This document shows positions 1 through 6,271 of a DNA stretch of 7,665 nt, piece by piece. The DNA is taken from NCBI GenBank assembly GCA_016177385.1, contig JACOVJ010000086.1, positions 1 to 7,665 on the forward strand, in the 5' to 3' direction. This DNA is from Candidatus Niyogiibacteriota bacterium. GTDB taxonomy: Bacteria; Patescibacteriota; Minisyncoccia; HO2-45-28. Below the pieces are notes generated by a model. It searched no databases. It was not told the origin of the DNA and was given only the letters and a program-made list of their open reading frames with translations. A program made the translations under genes and the position numbers. The number at the start of each line of letters is the position of its first letter. Position 1 is the first letter of the stretch.

Positions 1-1161
1 GAGGGCCGCGAAGAGGCGGCTGACAAATTCGCGCTCGCGGCTACGCTCCGGAAAAAAGGCTATTTTCTTATTGCATCGAAAGAGGCGTCTGCGGCGTCGC
101 GGCGATTCAGCGTATCGCTGTTCGGCCGTATATCGCTTGCCGATAAAATGATGTTCGCGCGCAATCTCTCGGTCATGTCGGGCGCGGGCGTTTCCATCGT
201 CAGAAGCTTGGAGGTGCTGTCGCGCGAGACGTCGAACCAACGGTTTTCAAAAGCGTTGACCGATCTTTCGGTTTCGGTCACGAAAGGGAAATCGCTGTCG
301 CAGGCCATGGAGGAGCATCCGGCGATTTTTTCGAAATTGTTCCGCGCCATGGTGCGCGCGGGCGAGGCATCGGGGCGGCTCGAAGAATCGCTGAAATTGG
401 TCGCGATGCAGATGGAGCGCGATTACGATCTCATCCGCAAAGTGCGGGGCGCATTCATGTATCCCGCGATCATTCTCATCGCAATGCTGGCGATCGGCAT
501 CCTCATGCTCATTTTTGTGGTGCCGACGCTGCTCGCAACGTTTGAGGAATTGGACGTCGAGCTTCCCCCGACGACGCGCTTTGTCATCGGCGTGAGCGAA
601 TTCTTTTTGAATCACGAGATCCTGGCAAGCATTCTTTCGCTTCTTGTGGTCGGCGGGAGCATTGCCGCGGCGGTATCTGCCTGGGGCCGGCGCGCGACCG
701 GGATCGCCTTGCTTCGGCTGCCCGTTATTTCCGGCATTGTCAGGAAGGTGAATGCGGCCCGCACTGCGCGGACCCTGTCGTCGCTCATCGGTTCGGGCGT
801 CGAGATCGTGGAAGCGCTCTCCGTGACGATGGACGTGGTCCAGAATCCGCGGTTCAAAAAAGTACTCGAAGAATCGCGCGCCGAGATCCAGAAGGGAAAT
901 CCGATCTCCGCGGTTTTCGTAAAACATTCCAATCTCTATCCCGTGGTCGTGGGTGAAATGATCGCGGTCGGGGAGGAAACCGGAAAGTTGTCCGAAATGC
1001 TCGAACGCCTCGCCGTTTTTTTCGAGGAAGAGGTCGCCGAAGAAACCAAATCGCTCTCGACGATCATCGAACCGATCCTCATGATCATCATCGGGGTCGT
1101 CGTCGGATTTTTTGCGATCTCCATGATCCAACCGATCTATTCGGTCAGCGGAGGGATTTAA
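1..1161 (+). CDS. pilC: Type IV pilus inner-membrane platform protein PilC (GspF family), 5' end outside window
   Basis: The reading frame is open from base 1, so the gene starts upstream; the ATG at 148 is internal. PilC is the polytopic platform that couples the cytoplasmic assembly/retraction ATPases to pilin insertion. 386 residues are visible. The family is about 400 long, so probably only some 20 residues are missing. Visible residues 1-30 match the usual N-terminal cytoplasmic segment (Ala/Glu-rich, then LRKKGY). Two T2SSF domains follow. The first, at about 52-175, has FARNLSVMSGAGVSIVRSLE and the EHPAIF...AGEASGRLEE signature. The second, at about 250-380, has YPVVVGEMIAVGEETGKLSE. 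Hydrophobic segments lie at about 151-177, 207-229 and 355-377, the expected three-helix topology. The stop lies one base before the next ATG, so the two genes are co-transcribed. Assignment is by family pattern and is very secure. Confidence 0.95.
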   Translation, partial: EGREEAADKFALAATLRKKGYFLIASKEASAASRRFSVSLFGRISLADKMMFARNLSVMSGAGVSIVRSLEVLSRETSNQRFSKALTDLSVSVTKGKSLSQAMEEHPAIFSKLFRAMVRAGEASGRLEESLKLVAMQMERDYDLIRKVRGAFMYPAIILIAMLAIGILMLIFVVPTLLATFEELDVELPPTTRFVIGVSEFFLNHEILASILSLLVVGGSIAAAVSAWGRRATGIALLRLPVISGIVRKVNAARTARTLSSLIGSGVEIVEALSVTMDVVQNPRFKKVLEESRAEIQKGNPISAVFVKHSNLYPVVVGEMIAVGEETGKLSEMLERLAVFFEEEVAEETKSLSTIIEPILMIIIGVVVGFFAISMIQPIYSVSGGI

Positions 1162-1162
1162 T

Positions 1163-1612
1163 ATGGCAAAAGGATTTTCCATTCTTGAACTGGCGATCGC
1201 GGTCCTCATCCTTTTATTGCTTGCTTCGATCGGCACGGCGGCATTTTTCCGTTTTCGCGATGCACAAGAGCTTGCGCGCGCAATGGATGACGCGATGGAT
1301 CTGGTGCGCGAGGCGCGCTCTCGTACGCTTGCATCCGAGCTCGATAATCAATTCGGCGTCCATTTTGAATCCGGACGGGCCGTTTTGTTTCAAGGTGCCT
1401 CCTATGCAGAGGGCGCGGCCGGCAATAAGGCATATCCTTTTTCGCCGCGTGTGGAGGCCTATTCGATCACCGTCCCCGGAAGTGCGGTCGTATTCGAGCG
1501 TCTGACCGGCAATGCTTCGGGCGCGGGGAGCGTATCGTTCCGTCTGAAAAGCGACCCAAGCAAGATCCGCGCGTTCACCATAACCGTAACCGGTCTCCTC
1601 TATGCCCAGTAG
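1163..1612 (+). CDS. Minor pilin of GspH/FimT type
   Basis: 149-residue prepilin-like protein. The leader is only four residues (MAKG). Prepilin peptidase should cut after Gly4, giving mature FSILELAIAVL with Glu at +5, followed by a hydrophobic helix to about residue 27 that anchors the protein in the membrane and packs in the filament core. The C-terminal half is beta-rich. VFERLTGNASG...VSFRL at about 110-128 is the typical end of GspH/FimT proteins. GspH-type pilins belong to the tip-priming complex with the I, J and K partners, and those are encoded next in the same order. The start is supported by a GGAGGG Shine-Dalgarno at 1150-1155, seven bases before the ATG, and by one-base spacing from pilC. 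The stop codon TAG (1610-1612) lies in the left arm of a long inverted repeat. Confidence 0.9.
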   Translation: MAKGFSILELAIAVLILLLLASIGTAAFFRFRDAQELARAMDDAMDLVREARSRTLASELDNQFGVHFESGRAVLFQGASYAEGAAGNKAYPFSPRVEAYSITVPGSAVVFERLTGNASGAGSVSFRLKSDPSKIRAFTITVTGLLYAQ

Positions 1613-1741
1613 TATAACGTCGAAGTGCGTTAATTTTTTAATTCACTATACATGACGGGCGTGATTAAATTTTTAATGAATCATCATAACGGTACTAAGC
1701 AAAAACGCAAAAATTCATTCGACGTTGTACTACTGGGTATG
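1601..1741 (+). repeat. Long inverted repeat / predicted RNA hairpin between two pilin genes
   Basis: Arm 1601-1624 pairs with 1718-1741: 24 contiguous pairs, 21 Watson-Crick plus three G.U (1601/1741, 1604/1738, 1615/1727). The 93-base loop (1625-1717) is very AT-rich. The left arm contains the last codons and TAG stop (1610-1612) of the GspH-like gene. The right arm contains the preferred ATG (1739-1741) of the next gene. In sense RNA all three imperfections are wobble pairs; in antisense RNA they would be C.A/A.C mismatches. Smaller repeats lie inside the loop: ATTAAA/TTTAAT at 1664-1677, and GCGTT at 1627-1631 against AACGC at 1704-1708. The arms are seen directly. A role in translational coupling, or an origin as an inserted or invertible element, is inference. 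Confidence 0.85.
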
Positions 1742-2212
1742 CGCAATGATGCGGGGTTCGCCATTCTTGAAATCGTGATATCCGTCGGTTTGATCGCCAC
1801 GGCGCTTTTTGCGCTTTCCGGCGTCGCGCGGCTTGCGTACCGCGCGACCACCGAGGCCTCCGATCGGACGCGCGCCGGATTTTTATTGGAAGAAGGATTC
1901 GAGGCAATAAAAACGATCCGCGACACCAGTTGGGCGGCCATTGAAAATTTAACGCCCGATCAATCGCTGTATCTGGTATTTTCCGGCGGCCAATGGAGTG
2001 CAACAACGAGCCCGCAAACGACCGACTCGATATTTACGCGTTCCGTTGTCGTGCGCGCGGTTTTGCGTGATGCATCGCAGAACATCGCGGCATCCGGAAC
2101 CAACGACCCCGATACGAGGAAGGTTGAAGTTTCGGTCGCGTGGAACGAACGCGGACGGATGCTCGTCGCGAGCAGCACAACGTATGTTACCAATCTCTTT
2201 TTAGAGCCATGA
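1739..2212 (+). CDS. Minor pilin of GspI/PilV type
   Basis: 157-residue prepilin-like protein from the preferred ATG at 1739. The short leader MRNDAG gives cleavage before FAILEIVISVGLIATALFAL, with Glu at +5 and a hydrophobic N-terminal helix to about residue 30. The segment at about 48-63 (LLEEGFEAIKTIRD) matches the helix typical of PilV/GspI-like pilins. The remainder is a Ser/Thr-rich beta domain. The frame is also open back to an ATG at 1652, which would add 29 residues (basic, NHHNGTKQKRKN) encoded by the AT-rich hairpin loop. That start has no Shine-Dalgarno and would give an abnormally long 35-residue leader, so it is disfavoured. The 1739 start has no clear Shine-Dalgarno either and lies in the right arm of the inverted repeat, suggesting dependence on translation of the preceding gene. 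The stop overlaps the next start (ATGA). Confidence 0.86.
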   Translation: MRNDAGFAILEIVISVGLIATALFALSGVARLAYRATTEASDRTRAGFLLEEGFEAIKTIRDTSWAAIENLTPDQSLYLVFSGGQWSATTSPQTTDSIFTRSVVVRAVLRDASQNIAASGTNDPDTRKVEVSVAWNERGRMLVASSTTYVTNLFLEP

Positions 2213-2721
2213 CGCGCACACAAGGATTCACTCTTATGGAAATTGTCGTCTACGCCGCGATCGTGGCCGCACTTTCGGTGTTCGTTGTCCAAGCGATCCT
2301 GGGGATGGCGGGAGCATTTACGGAGGCAAAGACCGTACGGCGCGTGACGCAGGATGGCGAAACGGCTCTTGAGCGCATCACGCGCGAAGTACGTTTGGCA
2401 TCCGTGGTGGATGATGCGGCAAGCATGCTCGGCTCGCATCCGTCACGCCTGTCGCTCGATACGGTCCGGAGTTCGTCGGACCCGACAAGCGCGAACAAGG
2501 ACTTTTATGTTTCCGGCGGCCGCATTGCGTTCCAGCAGGACGGCGGCGCGGTCGAATATCTGACGTCCCCGACATCCTCGACGACGAAATTCATTGTTAC
2601 CAAGATCGTAACGCCCCACTCGCAAGCCGTGCGCATCGAGCTTACGCTTCAAGCGGCGGGCAGGGCAACCACGACGATCCGGTCGTTTTTTAACACGGTC
2701 GTTTTGCGCGGCGGCTATTGA
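2209..2721 (+). CDS. Minor pilin of GspJ/PilW type
   Basis: 170-residue prepilin-like protein. The leader MTRTQG is followed by FTLMEIVVYAAIVAALSVFV: cleavage after Gly6, Phe at +1, Glu at +5 and an N-terminal membrane helix to about residue 30. The helix region TQDGETALERITREVRLAS (about 45-63) is typical of PulJ/PilW-like pseudopilins, and the rest is a beta-rich globular domain ending near FFNTVVLRGGY. The start at 2209 is chosen because it gives a canonical short leader and an ATGA overlap with the upstream stop; an in-frame ATG at 2140 would put an arginine-rich tail before the leader. No strong Shine-Dalgarno is visible, so translational coupling is likely. It is expected to assemble with its H, I and K-type neighbours at the filament tip. 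Assignment to J/W rests on helix pattern and gene order. Confidence 0.87.
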   Translation: MTRTQGFTLMEIVVYAAIVAALSVFVVQAILGMAGAFTEAKTVRRVTQDGETALERITREVRLASVVDDAASMLGSHPSRLSLDTVRSSSDPTSANKDFYVSGGRIAFQQDGGAVEYLTSPTSSTTKFIVTKIVTPHSQAVRIELTLQAAGRATTTIRSFFNTVVLRGGY

Positions 2722-2723
2722 TC

Positions 2724-4046
2724 ATGCGGCAGAACGAATTTTCCAAACGATCCTCCGGTCAGGCCCTCCCTCGCTCTTTCAGAGCTTCGGACGGGCAAGC
2801 GGCTTTAACGGCGGTTCTCTTTTTTATATTCATTTCTTTGGCCGTTGCCGGCGGATTCGGAGGGCTCGCCGTAAGCGAACTTCGGCAGGTAAAGACGCTT
2901 GAGAAATCGAAGCGGAGCTATGTGTATGCCGAAGGGGCGCTCGAGGACGCGCTCTACCGTTCGAAAGCCGGAAAAAACATGCCGTCGTCGGTTTCGTATA
3001 CGGAGGGCGACCTCTCCGTGACAATAACCGTGACTGATGTTGCTAACGCCATCGAGATCGAGGCGCGCGGCGCAGATTCAAATGCTCGCCGCGCCGTAAA
3101 AGCGGTTCTCGAAGAGGGGACCGAAGCGGCGTTCAATTATGGCATACAGGTCGGCGACGGCGGTCTGCATATGAAAAACTCTTCATCGGTGCGGGGAAAT
3201 GTTTTCTCGAATGGGCCGGTCACGGGCGAGAATAAAAATATCGCGTACGGCGATGTTATTTCCGGAGGCGCGGACGGTCTTGCGGACGGCGTTCATGCGA
3301 CGGGCAGTGTCTACGCGCATATCATCCGGAATTCCGAGATCGACCGCGACGCCTATTATCAGGTCATTTCCGGAACGACCGTCGGCGGCGTATCGCACCC
3401 CGGAAGCTCGGATCAGTCCGACGCGGATCTCGCGATCACGGATGCGACCATTGACGCATGGGAGCAAGCGGCGACGACCACGATCATCAGTTCGCCCTGC
3501 CCGTATAAAATTCAGGGCACTGTGACACTGGGACCGGCAAAGATCACCTGTAATGTGGAGGTTGAGAATAGCGCGGACCTGACGCTCGCGGGGCCGCTGT
3601 GGATCACGGGGAATCTTGATACGGAAAATACGGCAACGATCCGCATTGACCCCGCGCTCGGCAAGAAAAGCATCGCGATCATTGTCGACGATCCGGCGAA
3701 CCGCACCACATCGAGTAAGGTGTCGCTGGAAAATTCAACCGAATTTTTCGGTTCCGGCACCGAAGGGTCCTATATTTTGTTCATTTCACAAAATTCGAGC
3801 GCCGAACAGGGCGGGGACGAGATCGCTGTCCATGTGAAGAACAGCGCGTCGGGCGATGTTCTGGTCTACGCGCGCCACGGGAAGATCGTCATCCAATCGA
3901 GCGCCCAGCTCCGCGAAGTGTCGGCCTATGAGATCGAGCTTCGGAACACAGCACAGGTGATCTATCAAACCGGTCTCGCGAATCTCCTGTTCGAGTCCGG
4001 ACCGGCCGGCGGATTTTTCATCGATTCGTGGAAGGAGATCCCCTAG
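2724..4046 (+). CDS. Large GspK/PilX-like minor pilin with predicted beta-helix C-terminal region
   Basis: 440 residues from ATG 2724 (a TTG at 2718 overlapping the upstream TGA would add two). A 24-residue hydrophilic leader ends ...RASDG and precedes QAALTAVLFFIFISLAVAGG, a prepilin-type helix with Thr rather than Glu at +5, the exception expected of GspK. Residues 53-80 (ELRQVKTLEKS...YVYAEGALEDALYR) resemble the post-helix region of PilX/GspK proteins. The rest is secreted-looking, rich in Ser/Thr/Asn/Gly. An Asn-Ser/Thr motif recurs near residues 152, 282, 302, 337, 373 and 408; the last four are 35-36 residues apart, suggesting a beta-helix or solenoid. The only two cysteines noted (259, 276) could form a disulfide. 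No Shine-Dalgarno is seen, so coupling to the GspJ-like gene is likely. As the largest member at the K position it may cap the tip and contact surfaces. The name is inferred from order and N-terminus; the C-terminal function is unknown. Confidence 0.8.
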   Translation: MRQNEFSKRSSGQALPRSFRASDGQAALTAVLFFIFISLAVAGGFGGLAVSELRQVKTLEKSKRSYVYAEGALEDALYRSKAGKNMPSSVSYTEGDLSVTITVTDVANAIEIEARGADSNARRAVKAVLEEGTEAAFNYGIQVGDGGLHMKNSSSVRGNVFSNGPVTGENKNIAYGDVISGGADGLADGVHATGSVYAHIIRNSEIDRDAYYQVISGTTVGGVSHPGSSDQSDADLAITDATIDAWEQAATTTIISSPCPYKIQGTVTLGPAKITCNVEVENSADLTLAGPLWITGNLDTENTATIRIDPALGKKSIAIIVDDPANRTTSSKVSLENSTEFFGSGTEGSYILFISQNSSAEQGGDEIAVHVKNSASGDVLVYARHGKIVIQSSAQLREVSAYEIELRNTAQVIYQTGLANLLFESGPAGGFFIDSWKEIP

Positions 4047-4072
4047 TCCGGGCGTCCGGAAGACCGGCCGTG

Positions 4073-4081
4073 TGATACGAT
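4073..4081 (+). promoter_or_regulatory. Possible extended -10 promoter for pilM
   Basis: TG-A-TACGAT fits an extended -10 element (TGnTAnnnT). No -35 hexamer is recognisable 16-18 bases upstream. The ATG of pilM begins seven bases after the hexamer, so a transcript from this site would start at or next to the ATG. The 41-base gap 4047-4087 also has a weak CCGG-AAGA-CCGG hairpin without a T-run, so no terminator separates pilM from the pilin genes. Short match; moderate to low confidence. Confidence 0.4.
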
Positions 4082-4087
4082 AACAGT

Positions 4088-5200
4088 ATGCACCTCGCGC
4101 GATTTTTTCCTCCGCCGAAATTTCTGGATATGCCGACGATGGCCGTTGACATCTCCGACCGGTCGGTCAAATATGCCGAGCTTCTCTCGACGCGCCGCGG
4201 GCTGCGTCTCGGGAGATTCGGGGCAAAAAAGTTCGAAGCGAATATCGTGGAAGCAGGCGAGATCAAGAAACCCGCAGAGTTATCGTCAGTTCTCGCGTCC
4301 ATTTTTAAACCACTGGGGACGGGGTATGTCATCGCATCCTTGCCGGAGGAGCGCGCCTACGTTGCGACCCTGCAATTGCCGAATTTGGAAGCGGCGGCAT
4401 TGCGCGGCGCGATCGAGCTTGAGCTTCCGGAACATATTCCGCTTCCGCCGGCCGAAGCGCTCTTCGATCATCAGGTGATTCCTCGAGAGGAGCGGGTCGC
4501 GCACGACGGCATCAGAGATGACGCGCCAACGCATGCGGACGTTGTCGTGTACGCATTCCCGAGAATGCTTGCCCAACAGTATGTACGGGTGTTTTTGGAT
4601 GCCGGACTCCAGCCGGTAGCGTTCGAAATGGAAACGCAGGCACTCGCGCGCTCGCTCCTGCCGCCGGGCGGCGCTCTGGCGCCCGTGATGATCGTGGATT
4701 TCGGCAAGACGCGTACGACCTTCGTGATCGTGGTCGGCGCTACGGTCCGGTTCACGTCCACGGTCAGCGTTGCCGGCGAATCACTCGATGAGGGGCTCAT
4801 GAAAGCGCTTGGCGTGAGCGCGTCCGAAGCGGAAAGGACAAAAAAAGAAAAAGGAATGATCAAAGGAAAGAAAAATGACGCCGTATTCAATGCGCTTTTC
4901 CCGATCGTGGCGGCGGTGGCGGACGAGATTCAGCGTCATGTGCTTTTCTGGAATACGCACGCCGAACACGCCCATCAGGCGCACCCGCAGATCTCGAAGA
5001 TCATTCTTTGCGGAGGCGATGCGAATTTGATCGGCTTTAAGGAATATCTTGCGCAAAAACTCCGGCTTCCTGTTTTTATGGGGAACGTGTGGCAGAATGT
5101 CAGCGCATTCGATGAGTATGTTCCCGAGATCCCGTTCAACGAGTCGTTGGGATTCGCGGTCGCGGTCGGAATGGCGCTTCGCGCCGTCCGGGGAGAATAA
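4088..5200 (+). CDS. pilM: Type IV pilus assembly protein PilM (actin-like ATPase fold)
   Basis: 370 residues, the usual PilM length. PilM is a cytoplasmic actin/FtsA-like protein that binds the N-terminal tail of PilN and links the alignment complex to the platform and motor. Visible motifs: AVDISDRSVKYAEL (19-32), equivalent to phosphate-1 but with Ser where most relatives have Gly; PEERAYVATLQLP (86-98); the AIELELPEHIPLP loop (108-120); IVDFGKTRTTFVIV (202-215), phosphate-2; SVAGESLDEGLMKALGVS (227-244); and KIILCGGDANLIGF (304-317), the adenosine-site motif. A histidine cluster HAEHAHQAH (291-299) precedes the last motif. The start at 4088 has no Shine-Dalgarno and may be leaderless; ATG at residue 15 or 18 is an alternative, but the upstream residues look acceptable. 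pilN follows after six bases. Assignment is secure. Confidence 0.94.
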   Translation: MHLARFFPPPKFLDMPTMAVDISDRSVKYAELLSTRRGLRLGRFGAKKFEANIVEAGEIKKPAELSSVLASIFKPLGTGYVIASLPEERAYVATLQLPNLEAAALRGAIELELPEHIPLPPAEALFDHQVIPREERVAHDGIRDDAPTHADVVVYAFPRMLAQQYVRVFLDAGLQPVAFEMETQALARSLLPPGGALAPVMIVDFGKTRTTFVIVVGATVRFTSTVSVAGESLDEGLMKALGVSASEAERTKKEKGMIKGKKNDAVFNALFPIVAAVADEIQRHVLFWNTHAEHAHQAHPQISKIILCGGDANLIGFKEYLAQKLRLPVFMGNVWQNVSAFDEYVPEIPFNESLGFAVAVGMALRAVRGE

Positions 5201-5206
5201 ATTCAC

Positions 5207-5761
5207 ATGGCCATCAATTTATTGCCTGAGGAGCAAAAAGAAATCATTCGCGCCGAGTATCGCCGGCGCGTTACCACTGCATTCGGGTGGCTTGTCACGC
5301 TCGTGATCCTTACGAACATCGTTTTGCTCGCGCCGGCATGGTTCGCATTCAGCGCGCAGGAGCGCGAACTCGGCCGGCAATTGGATGCGATCGAGCAAGG
5401 AGCGCTCTACGGGCGGGTGACCGAGATCGAAGCGTCCATTCGCACATTGAATCGGCAAATTCGTCAGTATCAGAGCGAGGATCGGGGGGCCGCCCGCGCG
5501 ATCCCTGCGTTCGATGCGGCGCTTTCCGCCCGTCCGGCGGGCGTTGCCATCACGACCGCGTCGTTTGCGGCCGGAGCGAAAATGGCGGACCGGAAAGCGC
5601 GCCTGACCATCGCCGGAAATGCGGCGAGCCGCGCATCGCTTCTGGTATTTTTTGACCGATTAAAAACCCGGCCGGGCATCGAAAGCGTGGAGTCGCCGAT
5701 ATCGAACTTACTGCGGGAAACCGACGTGGATTACCAGATAACTGCCGTTCTTCGCCCATGA
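5207..5761 (+). CDS. pilN: Type IV pilus assembly protein PilN
   Basis: 184-residue bitopic membrane protein. It opens with MAINLLPEEQ, the conserved INLLP tail through which PilN docks into a groove of PilM. A transmembrane helix at about 24-48 is followed by a coiled-coil-like stretch (about 50-90) with regular charged and hydrophobic positions. A C-terminal ferredoxin-like domain (about 105-184) includes ARLTIAGNAASRASLLVFFD, then PGIESVESPISNLL and a final YQITAVL strand, the usual PilN pattern. It pairs with PilO to form the periplasmic-side (here extracytoplasmic) arms of the alignment complex. A GGGGAG at 5190-5195 sits 11 bases from the ATG, a slightly long Shine-Dalgarno spacing. The stop overlaps the pilO start as ATGA, implying coupled translation in equal amounts. 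Confidence 0.92.
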   Translation: MAINLLPEEQKEIIRAEYRRRVTTAFGWLVTLVILTNIVLLAPAWFAFSAQERELGRQLDAIEQGALYGRVTEIEASIRTLNRQIRQYQSEDRGAARAIPAFDAALSARPAGVAITTASFAAGAKMADRKARLTIAGNAASRASLLVFFDRLKTRPGIESVESPISNLLRETDVDYQITAVLRP

Positions 5762-6270
5762 GTCCGAAGATCACGCGGACGATCATTATTGTTCTTCTGG
5801 TGAACGGGATGTTCGCGGCCGGATGGTGGTATGTGTATTCGCAGGTCGGTCATGCTGAGCGCGAAGCGGATCGTCTGGCGCGCGCGATCTCCGCTGCCGA
5901 GGCGAAGCAGGACAACATCCGTACGCTCTCCGTTTTTTTGTCCGACATCGAGGCGGACCAGAAAAAATTATCCGGCGTTTTTGCGACCCGAGACACGCTC
6001 GTCGGGCTCATCGAGGACATTGAACGGCTCGGGCGCCAGTCAGGAACTGAACTCACGATCGAATCGGCTACGCTTCCGCAAACCGCGGACGGATTCCCGT
6101 CGTTTCGCATTCGCTCCTCCGGCAGTTTTGCGGGCCTCTATCGCCTGGCCGCGCTTTTGGAAAATTCGCCATATCACATTTCGTGGGATAGCGTGCAGTT
6201 CATGAAAAATGAGCAGAAGAAAAACTGGTCCTCGACCTTTCAGTTTCAGTTAACGAGTTTTACGCAATAA
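5758..6270 (+). CDS. pilO: Type IV pilus assembly protein PilO
   Basis: 170-residue single-pass membrane protein, a little shorter than typical proteobacterial PilO. The transmembrane helix at about 7-28 (IIIVLLVNGMFAAGWWYVY) follows a very short cytoplasmic tail. A coiled coil runs over about 30-75, rich in Ala/Glu/Lys/Asp. The C-terminal part (about 80-170) has LVGLIEDIERLGRQSGTEL, then FRIRSSGSFAGLYRLAALLE, which resembles the PilO pattern in which a small domain follows a 'G.f..l..fl..L' helix. Identification is supported by gene order (pilM-pilN-pilO) and topology as well as this motif. Translation start overlaps the pilN stop (ATGA) and has no Shine-Dalgarno of its own. It is expected to form heterodimers with PilN at the membrane surface. 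Confidence 0.88.
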   Translation: MSPKITRTIIIVLLVNGMFAAGWWYVYSQVGHAEREADRLARAISAAEAKQDNIRTLSVFLSDIEADQKKLSGVFATRDTLVGLIEDIERLGRQSGTELTIESATLPQTADGFPSFRIRSSGSFAGLYRLAALLENSPYHISWDSVQFMKNEQKKNWSSTFQFQLTSFTQ

Positions 6271-6271
6271 C

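Noticed and set aside
148..1161. pilC starting at ATG 148 as a complete 337-residue protein
   Set aside because: The same frame is open from base 1 and encodes a recognisable PilC N-terminal segment; starting at 148 would remove it and cut into the first T2SSF domain boundary.
247..1236. Long minus-strand frame (329 codons) opposite pilC
   Set aside because: Its product is an Asp/His/Arg-rich composition typical of a shadow of a GC-rich gene, with no recognisable domain, and it overlaps a secure gene.
1652..1738. N-terminal extension of the GspI-like pilin from ATG 1652
   Set aside because: No Shine-Dalgarno; it would give a 35-residue basic prepilin leader, whereas ATG 1739 gives a normal six-residue leader. 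Kept only as an alternative.
2140..2208. Start of the GspJ-like gene at ATG 2140
   Set aside because: It would overlap the previous gene by 73 bases and lengthen the leader; ATG 2209 gives MTRTQG and an ATGA junction.
4047..4087. Terminator between the PilX-like gene and pilM
   Set aside because: Only a four-pair CCGG stem with no T-run; the genes are probably co-transcribed at least in part.
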